A stretch of DNA of 64,000 bases from contig CAZUHB010000030.1 in assembly GCA_964620445.1 (NCBI GenBank), positions 1 to 64,000 of the forward strand, in the 5' to 3' direction. Position numbers and translations under genes: made by a program. Below are positions 43,743 to 52,104 of this stretch, in pieces. Origin of the DNA: CAZUHB01 sp964620445 (GTDB taxonomy: Bacteria; Planctomycetota; B15-G4; CAYZWU01). The notes beneath the pieces are model-generated. The model was given only the letters and a program-made list of their open reading frames with translations, did not search any database and had not been told where the DNA came from. How positions within the stretch are numbered: the stretch's first letter is position 1; each line of letters opens with the position of its first letter.

Positions 43743-45143
43743 TCTTGGTAAGCTTGCTGCAGCCACTGCCTGGCCGTGGCGCTTTTCTTTTTCTCCGGGC
43801 GATCTCAGTGTAATCGATCGGCAGAGTTCTGGAAACTCCTCTTCGAGAACCTCTCCTGCCCGGGTGAGGATGACCTCACCCCCGGGGCCGCTCGCGACGC
43901 GTCCCAGGAGCAGTATATTTTCGATCTCGTAGAAGGAGGCGTAAAGGGCGACAGTGTAACCGAAACAGGTGCCGATCGTTTCGTAAATCCTGTGCGCCCT
44001 GCCGTCTCCGTCGGCCATCAATTCCTGGACGTGCACCAGCTTTTCGGGGAGGGGGAGTCCGGGATCGATCTCGATCCCCGCGGGTGTGATCAATCGTCCC
44101 ACCCCTTGCTGCGAGAAGTACTGGACCCCGCAGCCCACATCGCCCGACCACTCGTCCCTTGGCGCGTCGAAACGGAAATCGACGGGCACGAAAGCGAGCT
44201 CGTTGAGCCAGTTGGTGATGTAACCGGAGCTGTTGATATAGCCGGCTGCCTCGCTGGTGCCCATGGCCACACCGAGGACCGCGTTCCGGTTCAGCGCCAT
44301 CGATCCGGCCAGGGCCGTGACCTCGCCGTCGTTGACCACCTCGAAAGGCACGTCGCCCCACTCCTTCTTGAGGTCGAAAAAGATGGTCCGGATCCGGTTT
44401 TCGAAATCCTCATCCGACACGCCCCGGAAGAGGGACGCTGCTCTCACCTCGTTATTGACGTAAACACCCGCGGCGCTGCCTCCGATCGCGTCGACTCGGG
44501 GGAGATGGGCCGCGGCCCGCTTCAAGGAGTCGTTGATCCCCCGGTAGTGATAATCGGGATCGCTCTGGAAGTAGGGATCCCATGGGATCTCCTCGGAGAA
44601 GACCGCTTCGCCGTCGAGAAGAGCGGCGCATTTCCGATCGCTACCGCCCAGGTCGAAGCCGATACGGCATCCGTCGAGGTTGCGGCCGAGAGGCATGGCG
44701 GATTCCTTCGGCTCGGGCGCCTCTTCGAACGCACGGTGGGCCACCTCGAAAGGGTGGCCGTAAATCTTCTCCCCCATGAAACGGGCGTCGAATGCGCGCG
44801 CGCCCTGGTGGCTGTAAACGCCTTTCAAATAGAGGGCAAGAGCTTTTTCGCCGGCAACGGTGATCCCCATTCCGCCATTGAGCCAGAGCAGGGTTTTCAC
44901 GAGGCGGTCCACGTAGAAATTGTTCAAGCCGATCGCCTCCCCCCGGTGGGGGAGGATCGCCGTTGTAAAAACCGTGCTGGTCCCGTCCGGCCTGTGAACG
45001 CAGATGGCGAGTGGATCCGCCCCAGCGCTGTCAGCCACTCTCTGCTGATAGGCGCGGTACCAGAGCGCCGCAGGCAGGAATCCGGGATCGAGCGCCGGGC
45101 GGAAACGGGGCGACAGGGAGAGTGGGTCATTCTGGGTGATCAC
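43737..45143 (-). CDS. ROK/hexokinase-like sugar kinase with N-terminal extension
   Basis: This 468-residue protein starts at GTG 45143 (GAGGA upstream). An N-terminal region of about 150 residues is not family-typical. The ASKHA kinase fold begins at CRIGFDLGGSDRKCAALLDG (phosphate loop) and has VDAIGGSAAGVYVNNE, the catalytic-region FEVVNDGEVTALAG with its aspartate, and LGVAMGTSEAAGYI. It is probably a glucokinase- or hexosamine-kinase-type enzyme. It is the first gene of the amino-sugar operon and divergent from the ROK repressor. Confidence 0.8.
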   Translation of the reverse strand: MITQNDPLSLSPRFRPALDPGFLPAALWYRAYQQRVADSAGADPLAICVHRPDGTSTVFTTAILPHRGEAIGLNNFYVDRLVKTLLWLNGGMGITVAGEKALALYLKGVYSHQGARAFDARFMGEKIYGHPFEVAHRAFEEAPEPKESAMPLGRNLDGCRIGFDLGGSDRKCAALLDGEAVFSEEIPWDPYFQSDPDYHYRGINDSLKRAAAHLPRVDAIGGSAAGVYVNNEVRAASLFRGVSDEDFENRIRTIFFDLKKEWGDVPFEVVNDGEVTALAGSMALNRNAVLGVAMGTSEAAGYINSSGYITNWLNELAFVPVDFRFDAPRDEWSGDVGCGVQYFSQQGVGRLITPAGIEIDPGLPLPEKLVHVQELMADGDGRAHRIYETIGTCFGYTVALYASFYEIENILLLGRVASGPGGEVILTRAGEVLEEEFPELCRSITLRSPGEKEKRHGQAVAAASLPRI

Positions 45144-45248
45144 GCTTCGGTTCCTCGGGATGGTAGAACTTGGAAAATCACGATTCAGAACTTAACATTC
45201 TAACGAGACCGGATTATTTTGCAAACATAATAGCGAATTGAGTAGAAG

Positions 45249-45278
45249 TAAGTTAAACTTATCAAGTAGTTGAACTTA
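45249..45278. promoter_or_regulatory. paired operator for the ROK repressor
   Basis: Two near-palindromes share the consensus TAAGTT-N-AACTTA. The first, TAAGTTAAACTTA, is perfect (45249-45261); the second, GTAGTTGAACTTA (45266-45278), keeps AGTT-G-AACT. Their centres are 17 bases apart. A third AACTTA half-site is at 45189-45194. They lie in the divergent promoter region of the repressor and its operon, next to a TATTAT -10 candidate for the leftward operon. Binding is inferred. Confidence 0.6.
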
Positions 45279-45317
45279 TTAAGGTCAATGTGGTTTCAAG
45301 TATCGGGGAGACGCGCC

Positions 45318-46526
45318 ATGGACCTCAACCGTGAATCTCTTGAAGTTCTGTTGCTCATCGGCCGGAATGGTCCTGTTGCGCGGCGCACGATCGGTCGTAT
45401 GCTCGGTTTCACGACGAGCCGCGTCACGCGCCTCACCGATCGTCTGATCAAGAGCGGTCTGGTCCGCGAGAGCGGCCAGGAGGGATCGATGGGGGGGCGC
45501 CCCTCGATGCTTCTCGATCTGGCCGAGGCCAACCATCTGCTCGCCGGCGTGCTCGTCTCCTACTCGTCGACCGTTCAGGTCGTGCTCATGGATCTCCGTG
45601 CGAACATTTTGGAGGAGGAGGTTTTCCGCCTGACTCCGGAGACGGGAGCCGACGACCTGGTCAGCCGGATCTGCGGTGCGCTGAAAGGCTGCCTCTCCCG
45701 CAGGCCCAGGGGGACGGGCCGGCTCCTCGGCGCTGGAGTGGGCGTTTCGGGGCTGGTCGATCCCGCGGCCGGAATCATCCACAACTCGCCCGGCTTCCCC
45801 GCCTGCCGGGAAGTCAAACTGGGTGCGAAACTGGGCCAGATGCTTCAGATTCCGGTCTACCTGGAAAACGAGGTGGCCCTGTCGACCCTGGCCGAAATGT
45901 GGTACGGCAAGGGAAAGGGTTGTCTGAACTTCCTTTACTTCGGCCTCGGTCCGGGGATCCGCATGGGCATCGTGATCGAGGGCGTCCTCTACCGGGGCGA
46001 AAGCGGGAACGCGGGCGAGGTCGGGCATATCACCGTCGATCGGTCGGGTCCATTTTGCTACTGCGGCAATACGGGTTGCCTGGAGAGTGTCGTTTCGATC
46101 GACGCGTTCCTGGAAGCGGCCCGAGATTCCCTCGATTCCCGATCGACGTCGGTGCTGGCCGATCAGAGCCGCTCGGAACGGGCGGGGCTCACCATCGGCC
46201 GGATTTTCGAGGCGGCACGTTCCAACGATCCCTTTGCACGGAACCTTCTCCGCAGGTTTTGCCGTCCCATCGGCCTGACCCTGGCCAACATGGTCAACAT
46301 TTTCGACGTGGGAAAGATCGTGGTCGGCGGGACCTTTGCCGAGGCGGGCGACACGCTTCTGGCGGTCCTGAAGGAGCAGGTCGAGCGCCGGTCCCTGCCG
46401 GTGCCGGGCCGGGAGGTGTCGATCGAGATGGCGGCTTTCGACAGCACGAGCACCGCCATCGGCGGCGGCGCCCTGGTCCTGCAGAAAATCTGCTCGGGCG
46501 AGGTGGAAGTTTCGTTCCCGGAATAA
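45318..46526 (+). CDS. ROK-family transcriptional repressor (NagC/XylR type)
   Basis: This 402-residue protein has an N-terminal winged helix (residues 1-65, with ARRTIGRMLGFTTSRVTRLTDRLI) and a ROK sugar-sensing domain. That domain contains GVGVSGLVDPAAGIIHNSP, ENEVALSTLAEMWYG, ESGNAGEVGHI and the zinc motif CYCGNTGCLE. ATG 45318 is chosen because GGGGAG lies seven bases upstream. It is divergent from the amino-sugar operon and probably represses it until a sugar or sugar phosphate binds. Its final codons lie inside the 55-bp inverted repeat, so the C-terminus SFPE is repeat-derived. Confidence 0.92.
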   Translation: MDLNRESLEVLLLIGRNGPVARRTIGRMLGFTTSRVTRLTDRLIKSGLVRESGQEGSMGGRPSMLLDLAEANHLLAGVLVSYSSTVQVVLMDLRANILEEEVFRLTPETGADDLVSRICGALKGCLSRRPRGTGRLLGAGVGVSGLVDPAAGIIHNSPGFPACREVKLGAKLGQMLQIPVYLENEVALSTLAEMWYGKGKGCLNFLYFGLGPGIRMGIVIEGVLYRGESGNAGEVGHITVDRSGPFCYCGNTGCLESVVSIDAFLEAARDSLDSRSTSVLADQSRSERAGLTIGRIFEAARSNDPFARNLLRRFCRPIGLTLANMVNIFDVGKIVVGGTFAEAGDTLLAVLKEQVERRSLPVPGREVSIEMAAFDSTSTAIGGGALVLQKICSGEVEVSFPE

Positions 46527-46630
46527 TTATGCGGCGGATTCGTTCCCGGAATAATTGCGTGAAGCAATTATTCCGCGCAATTATTCCGGGAACGAATCCG
46601 CCGCATAATTATTCCGGGAACGAAACTTCC
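46505..46630. repeat. perfect 55-bp inverted repeat joining two convergent gene ends
   Basis: The left arm 46505-46559 is the exact reverse complement of 46576-46630, with a 16-base spacer. Each arm itself contains a duplicated TTCGTTCCCGGAATAATT. The arms include the stop codons of both flanking genes, so both proteins end in SFPE. It could act as a bidirectional terminator. Its perfection suggests a recent event. Confidence 0.95.
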
Positions 46631-47937
46631 GAAACTTCCACGGCGAGCGGCTTCGACTGGAAGTCGTAGGGCCACTCGGTTGTGAAGGCGAAATGCAGGA
46701 TCGCGCCCGCGGCCAGCGGAACGGGCGGGGCGTTCAGCGTCGCCATTGCCTGGCCGCTGCTGTCGAGGACACCGCGGAAATTGGTGAGTGGGTACGTGTT
46801 GTGGTTGTTGAAGACGTACCACGACAGCATCCCCCAGTTCAGGGGGAGAAGCGCGCCGCCCGGCAGGGGCGTGCCCGGTTCGGTTCCGGCTTCGGTGCCC
46901 ATGAGAAAAAAGTGCCGGCCAGCCTGGATCGAGCCTGCAGCAAGAGCGAACTCGATCGATCCCCCCGTGCTCGACGGGATGAAGTTCTTGTCCACCGACA
47001 GCGGGCCGATGGCGCGGAAAAGATGGACGAATCCGTCGGCATCGCCCGAGATGATATCGATCTCGCCATCCTCGTCCCAGTCAGCCACATCGAGTCGCGA
47101 ATAGGCACCCACGTCGAGCCACTGCGACGGGCCGATCTCGAGGTACGTGAAGTCGTCGAAGGCCGGATTCCGGTCGGTGCCGATGTTCTCGTAGAACTCG
47201 ATCAGACCGTGACAGGCGCCCACGAGGAGATCCTTCTTTCCGTCGCGGTTCCAGTCGGCCGCAACGGGCGTGTTTCTGATGGCGGTCTGAAAGATCTCCT
47301 CCCCCTTCCGGAGGAGGACGGCCGATTCGAAGTAAGGAGCCGGTTTCGTGCCCTCGTTGATCAGGAGGTAGATCGTTCCGGCCAGGTTGCCGCAGATCAC
47401 GTCGTTCTTGCCGTCGTTGTTCCAGTCCACAACGTAGGGCGTGGCAAAATGGCTGCAGTTGAAAGCGACCCCGTCCACCATGAGAAGCGTGTATTCGTCG
47501 AATAGAGGCGAGGATCCCGTACCCTGATTGAGATAGATCCGGACCGATCCGTCCGCCTCTCCGATGATCAGGTCCTTCTTGCCGTCACTGTCCCAGTCCA
47601 CGACTCGTGGACACGCTCCCTGGCATCACGAGAAGGATGTGGTGATCGGTTCCTCGCCGCAAAGGATCAGCCGTCCCCGGTCGAATGACGGGTTGAGGTC
47701 GGTGCCGCGGTTCACGAAGAGCAGGACATTGCCCCACATGTACTGACCCACGATCAGATCCTTCCTGCCGTCGCTGTTCCAGTCGGCAACGAAGGGCGCG
47801 GAGTAGCGATCGACCTGAAGGCTGCCCGAACCGCCCTCGATCTTGCCCATGCTCCGGATCTCGGGTGTCTCGGAACGCACTGTGCCTGCCAGGAGAATCA
47901 GAAACAGGCCCGCAACCGCGTACTGCTTCGCTCTCAT
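46609..47937 (-). CDS. secreted FG-GAP/VCBS repeat protein with in-frame UGA; candidate selenoprotein
   Basis: Read through one TGA, this is a 442-residue protein with a signal peptide (ending VRS) and GGAGGGAG before the ATG. Five propeller-type repeats contain VADWNSDGRKDLIVG or VVDWNNDGKNDVICG motifs that bind calcium in FG-GAP/VCBS proteins. From about 315 it carries a C-terminal domain also found in two neighbouring exoproteins. The TGA (47628-47626) is codon 104. The same frame continues directly with CQGACPR and the next repeat, so no frameshift is involved. UCxxxC would be a redox or metal motif. SelB is encoded in the window and a SECIS-like hairpin follows. A nonsense mutation or base error is the alternative. 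Confidence 0.75.
47596..47628 (-). promoter_or_regulatory. SECIS-like element after the in-frame UGA
   Basis: Thirteen bases after the TGA a hairpin with a perfect 7-bp stem (GTCCACG and CGTGGAC, 47612-47596) closes a 3-base AGT loop. The UGA-to-loop distance is 20 bases and G is in the first two loop positions. Both fit the bacterial SECIS rules (spacing about 16-37, a G at loop position 1 or 2). There is no added evidence of SelB binding. Confidence 0.55.
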
Positions 47938-48189
47938 CTCGTTCTTTCTCCCTCCGATGTGCGCCAAATCTTCTCTCCAGGTGCCCGGTCCGGCTTGCGA
48001 TGGTATCAAATCGGACCGGCAAACGCCATCCGCGGCGGCTGCCGCATCGGGCCGGAAGGCGCCCGGCCGCTCCCCCCCCCCGCCCGGGTTTTCGAAAAAA
48101 AAAGCGACCTGCCGGGAATATTCTCCTGCCCGCGCGTCTAAATCTCTGTGTTGCCGGAGCGACGCATAGTTTTTGAAAGGAGATTTCCG

Positions 48190-48291
48190 GTGAATCTGGT
48201 CACAGCCCTCATGAAGAAGTCCGCCGTTCTCATCGCCTACGTCATGGTCGCACTCGTCGCCATCGCCCTCGTCGGCGTGATCCTCATCTGA
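48190..48291 (+). CDS. 33-residue single-helix membrane protein
   Basis: A GTG codon preceded by AAAGGAGA at ideal spacing opens a 33-codon frame. The product is MNLVTALMKKSAVL followed by a hydrophobic helix rich in Val/Ala/Ile and then a stop. It has a short polar N-terminus with two lysines and one membrane helix. It lies alone between the FG-GAP gene and the C25 peptidase, on the opposite strand. I recognise no family. The strong ribosome binding site and clean helix make expression likely. Confidence 0.6.
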   Translation: MNLVTALMKKSAVLIAYVMVALVAIALVGVILI

Positions 48292-48350
48292 CAGCGCACT
48301 CTCAAGCCTGGTATGCTTCAACCGGTCCCTCGGGCTCGAGCGATCGGCGA

Positions 48351-48395
48351 TGAATAAAACGATCCGCGGAAGATCGAGCGACCTTCCGCGGATCG
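48351..48395 (-). terminator. intrinsic terminator of the C25 peptidase gene
   Basis: A perfect 13-bp stem (48360-48372 with 48383-48395) with a 10-base loop is followed on the minus strand by TTTTATTCA. It lies about 35 bases past the peptidase stop. Confidence 0.85.
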
Positions 48396-48429
48396 AGTTT
48401 AACAGACTAATTCGCAATCCTGCCCTCGG

Positions 48430-50592
48430 TCAGTTCACGATCACCAGCTCCACCACATTGGAAGCCTCGTCGAAGGGCGCGCCGGGCGGCCCGACGATGG
48501 CGCAGAAAGAGAGCGTCGTACCGACGAGCCCCGGATTGATCGGAACCACGCCGGACGTGTTGAGTGTGGGAGTGCCTTCACCTTGACTGTCGAGACTTCC
48601 CCAGAAATCGTCGAAGAGCGGGGTGTTCAAATAGTTGAAGATCAGCTGCGTGAACCAATCGGCATTGATCGGAACGTGCAGCCCGTAGGGGGTGGTTGTT
48701 CCCGGGTCGGTGCCCGAGGCGCCGCCTGCGAGAAAATAATCGTAGCCCGTGTGAGTGGCACCGTGGCTGATCGTGAAAGTGATGGCCACGGGTGTGCTGA
48801 TCGGGATCGAATCGCCGTCCGCGGTCAGCACCTGGTGCCCGGCGCCCACCACGCGCAACGACGGGTCACCGAAGCAGATCCAGGTCATGAACATTTCACG
48901 GCCGTAGGAACCGCAAATATCCATCATCGTGCACGATCCGCCGAACCATATGCCGCAGATCGTCTCGTTGATCTCCATCCAGAACCGGTCCGCGGCGCCG
49001 TACTGATTGTTGTAGGCGTGGTTGCCCTGGCCGTACATCGGCTCCGCCCAGGACTGGCCGATCGAGGAGTTGTACGAGGCGATGGCGCCCGTGGGTTCGC
49101 CGTTGTGGGTGGCGCGCAGCCAGGCCTCGCCGAAGCAGGTGCCGTAGTCGAAGTCCCCGCCGTTACAGGCGACGCTGCAGATGAAGGGCAGCATGCCCAC
49201 GTTGGTCAGGGCATTGACATGGGAGTTGGAGAATCCGGTCGTGCCCCAGCCCTGGCTCCATCCGTGGCCGGTGTAGTTCACGATCCGGCGGCCGTCGTTG
49301 AGTCCGGCGCTGACCTGGGCCGCTGTACCGTTCGGTTCGTAGATCTGGTCCACATCGGTGAAGCCAACAGCCAGGAGCTCGTCCCTGATCAGGTCCGCGT
49401 GCTCCCAGTCGCCTTCGCCGTAATGGCCGTAACCGGAACCCTCGCTGGAAGCGATGCCCATGCCCTTGGCGTTCCAGCCGCCCATGGTCACGTCGTGGCC
49501 TTCCTGTTCGTACTCGATCGTTCTCTGAACCTGGGTGTCCACGTGGGCGGTTGTCTCGGCTGAAAAACGGCCCACGAAGATGTCGGGGTACCAGTCGGCC
49601 GTGATGCAGGCGTAATCCGGATCGGAAACACCGTAGCTGTAGTAGCCGCTCGCCACCTGGGACGCGTCGCCCACGAGCAGCACGAAGGCGAGATTTCCCA
49701 GGTTGTACTGGGTGGTGATGTAATTCTTGATCGCCGTGGAATTGTTACCGATGGTGGCCACGTCCACGATCGTCGTGTTGATGCCGATCGAGGTCTTCCA
49801 GTCGATGAGAGGTTGCATGGCGCTCATGAAAGCCCCGTGGGAGATGATCAGCAGATCGCCGCTTTCAGTGGGCGGCTCGGTGCGGCCCGATGAGAAATTG
49901 GCGAACCGGCTCATGTACAGCGCCCGGAACGCGCGGGACGGTTTGTATCCGAAGGTGCTGCGGTCGATCGTGTTGATCCGGCCCGGTTCGGCCGCGGCCA
50001 CTTCCACCTCGATCTCGTGGTACACCCTGAGGATCTTCTTCACCGGATTGTACTGGAAGGGAAAGACATCAACCACCACGCCGCGCACGTCGTGCAGGAT
50101 ATAGGGATCGCGCAGGCTGGCCAGGTCCCCGGGAAACCACTCGTCCTTTTCGTAGACATCGCCGAAGGTGTACTCCACCGTGCTCGGGTCCACGCTACGC
50201 GGAATCGGTCCCCTCCAGGGCAGAATCTCCACACCCTCGATCTCGTGATAGCAACTGTCGAGAACGTTGATTTCCATGCGCGCAGTGTCGGGAATGATCA
50301 GGCTTTCGCAGAGCGCCGGAAGCTGCGGGTGGCCGCTCTTGTCCATCTGCACGAATCCCCGGTGCTCCAGGGCGGGCGCCAGGTAGTCGCGGTCGCCCAC
50401 GGTCACCTTCTGGTGGGCGAATTCACCCAGATGGTAGGTCAGGACCGTCCGGTCGAGAGATTGGGACTGTACAGCCTTTTCGACTCCGTCGCCGTGGCCG
50501 TGGCCGGCGGCGACAGCCGGGGCCGTCAGGAGGCTGAAAGTCCCCGCCATCAAAACGAGAAAAAGAACCTGTTTCGAAAATTCGAATTTCAT
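48430..50592 (-). CDS. secreted C25 (gingipain-like) cysteine peptidase
   Basis: This 720-residue exported protein starts at ATG 50592 (AGGAG seven bases upstream; signal peptide ending VAA). The N-terminal propeptide-like part runs to about 235. The C25 catalytic domain (about 240-590) has His443 in NYTGHGWSQGW and Cys476 in ICSVACNGGDF, the expected dyad. From about 595 a C-terminal domain (YDYFLAGGASGTDPGTTTPYG) is shared with the FG-GAP protein and the sialidase-like protein. It is probably a cell-surface or secreted protease with its own terminator. Confidence 0.9.
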   Translation of the reverse strand: MKFEFSKQVLFLVLMAGTFSLLTAPAVAAGHGHGDGVEKAVQSQSLDRTVLTYHLGEFAHQKVTVGDRDYLAPALEHRGFVQMDKSGHPQLPALCESLIIPDTARMEINVLDSCYHEIEGVEILPWRGPIPRSVDPSTVEYTFGDVYEKDEWFPGDLASLRDPYILHDVRGVVVDVFPFQYNPVKKILRVYHEIEVEVAAAEPGRINTIDRSTFGYKPSRAFRALYMSRFANFSSGRTEPPTESGDLLIISHGAFMSAMQPLIDWKTSIGINTTIVDVATIGNNSTAIKNYITTQYNLGNLAFVLLVGDASQVASGYYSYGVSDPDYACITADWYPDIFVGRFSAETTAHVDTQVQRTIEYEQEGHDVTMGGWNAKGMGIASSEGSGYGHYGEGDWEHADLIRDELLAVGFTDVDQIYEPNGTAAQVSAGLNDGRRIVNYTGHGWSQGWGTTGFSNSHVNALTNVGMLPFICSVACNGGDFDYGTCFGEAWLRATHNGEPTGAIASYNSSIGQSWAEPMYGQGNHAYNNQYGAADRFWMEINETICGIWFGGSCTMMDICGSYGREMFMTWICFGDPSLRVVGAGHQVLTADGDSIPISTPVAITFTISHGATHTGYDYFLAGGASGTDPGTTTPYGLHVPINADWFTQLIFNYLNTPLFDDFWGSLDSQGEGTPTLNTSGVVPINPGLVGTTLSFCAIVGPPGAPFDEASNVVELVIVN

Positions 50593-50985
50593 GGAACGCT
50601 CCTTTCGGTCAGTCACTTCTAACGAGGTTCGCGGGAAAATAGGCTTTCCTATTCAAGATTCATGGGCTGGCCAGAGGGCGGAGAGAAATCTCTCTCCCTC
50701 TACCGTAATTAATTACACCGCGGCCTGGATTTTGGGTCATCAAAAAAAACTGGTCCATGCGGAATGCCGCGTATTGTTGAATCCTGTCCTCCTGTACCCG
50801 TGAATAGGCTCTTTCGCGTTAGGTATTTTACCGGATGTCGCGAGAAAATTCATCAAGAAGTCGTTCTGTTTCGAGCCAGTATCTCGCTCCGGCGAGCGCC
50901 CTGCGCCCCTTTCTTTCTTGGGCCTCGTGCCGGGCGGGTTATAATCGTCCGGAATCGTTCCGCCGGGATTGTTCAGCGAAAGAAG
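50593..50985. other. 393-bp divergent intergenic region
   Basis: No gene is visible. It carries the leader of the C25 gene, including a perfect hairpin GGAGAGA-AATC-TCTCTCC at 50680-50697 and the palindrome TAATTAATTA near 50708, and the promoter of the SGNH gene on the other side. Confidence 0.45.
50918..50945 (+). promoter_or_regulatory. candidate sigma-70 promoter of the SGNH hydrolase gene
   Basis: TTGGGC (50918-50923), a 16-base spacer and a perfect TATAAT (50940-50945) lie about 40 bases before the start codon. Confidence 0.5.
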
Positions 50986-52092
50986 ATGGTCCACGAAACC
51001 GAAGCAGAAGGCTATGGAAGGCGTCCTTTGCGTAAGAAGGCTCTGGCAGTCTTGTGCGGTCTCGTCGCGGCTCTTCTTCTGGGGGAGATCTTGGTGCGCG
51101 CGATCGGTCTCGATACGGATGCGCACTGGAAGATCTTCGATGCCGACCGGGCCGCGCCGGCTCTTCCCGATCGGATCAAAGTGGACCCGAACGCGGCAGG
51201 TCGCAAGGCGTTCCGGATCGCCTTTCTGGGAGATTCCTTCACTTATGGCCTTGGTGTCGATGGCGACCGGAGCTTTGTGCATCTCGCCGCGAAATCACTG
51301 AACCGGCCGCAAACCGCGCCGATCGCCACGATCAACATGGGAGAGCCGGGCGCCGACCTGATCAAGGAGTGGATGCTCTACAACCGTCTGAAGGACAAGG
51401 TGCGGCCCCACGCGGTCGTCCACGTCCTTTCGGAGAACGACCTCGACATCGATGTCTATCAAGGCCTGCTGGCCATCAAGAGCCTTTACGAGGACCGGCT
51501 CTGGCTTTCGAGCTTGTCGCGGCTCTTTGCGTTTGTCGAGTGCAAGGTGCGCAAGAGGATCGGCCACGGCCGCATGCTCGACTACCTGCGGGGCGGCGCC
51601 ACACCAAAGGAACGCAACCGTTCCTGGCGTGTGACGAAGTGTGCGATCGAGGAAACGAAGCGGATCGTGGAACAGGACGGCGCCGTCTATGTCTTGGCCC
51701 GATTTCCCTACCTGGGAGACCTGACCGAATCCTCCCTGCAAGAGGTCCACGACCGTACAGCCGAACTGGCGCGGAGCCTGGGCGTTCCTTACCTCGACCT
51801 GCTCGACATCTTGAAGGATGAGAGTTCCAGAGCGATGCACCTTCCAGACGACTCCCACCCGTCGGAAGCGGCGCACGCCCTGGTTGCAGAGGCTTTTGGC
51901 GAGTTTTTGAACGCCCACGTCCGTACGCGATTCGGATCCTCGCCGCCGCGATGGAAGAGCCCGACCCGTTCCCGCGAGGAGATCGAGCGAGCGAATGTCC
52001 GATTCCTCCGGAAGATTCTCAGGCTCGAACCCACTTGCCGGAGCGCCACGGCACGACTCCAACGGATCCTGCAAAAGAAGACCGGCCGGTGA
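50986..52092 (+). CDS. membrane-anchored SGNH/GDSL hydrolase
   Basis: This 368-residue protein has an N-terminal anchor (KALAVLCGLVAALLLGEILV) and an SGNH hydrolase domain. Block I is FLGDSFTYGLGVDGD with the nucleophile serine, the oxyanion glycine/asparagine blocks are NMGEPGADL and VLSENDLD, and block V is LPDDSHPSEAAH with catalytic Asp and His. Such proteins often deacetylate or acetylate surface glycans. The basic C-terminus (about 320-368) is a variable tail. ATG 50986 is chosen to keep the anchor N-terminal and to match the promoter. Confidence 0.85.
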   Translation: MVHETEAEGYGRRPLRKKALAVLCGLVAALLLGEILVRAIGLDTDAHWKIFDADRAAPALPDRIKVDPNAAGRKAFRIAFLGDSFTYGLGVDGDRSFVHLAAKSLNRPQTAPIATINMGEPGADLIKEWMLYNRLKDKVRPHAVVHVLSENDLDIDVYQGLLAIKSLYEDRLWLSSLSRLFAFVECKVRKRIGHGRMLDYLRGGATPKERNRSWRVTKCAIEETKRIVEQDGAVYVLARFPYLGDLTESSLQEVHDRTAELARSLGVPYLDLLDILKDESSRAMHLPDDSHPSEAAHALVAEAFGEFLNAHVRTRFGSSPPRWKSPTRSREEIERANVRFLRKILRLEPTCRSATARLQRILQKKTGR

Positions 52093-52104
52093 AAGGCCTC
52101 GTTT

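Noticed and set aside
47599..47628. Two separate genes or a frameshift at the FG-GAP gene
   Set aside because: The segments before and after the TGA are in the same frame; only one stop separates them, and the second part has no ribosome binding site or signal peptide.
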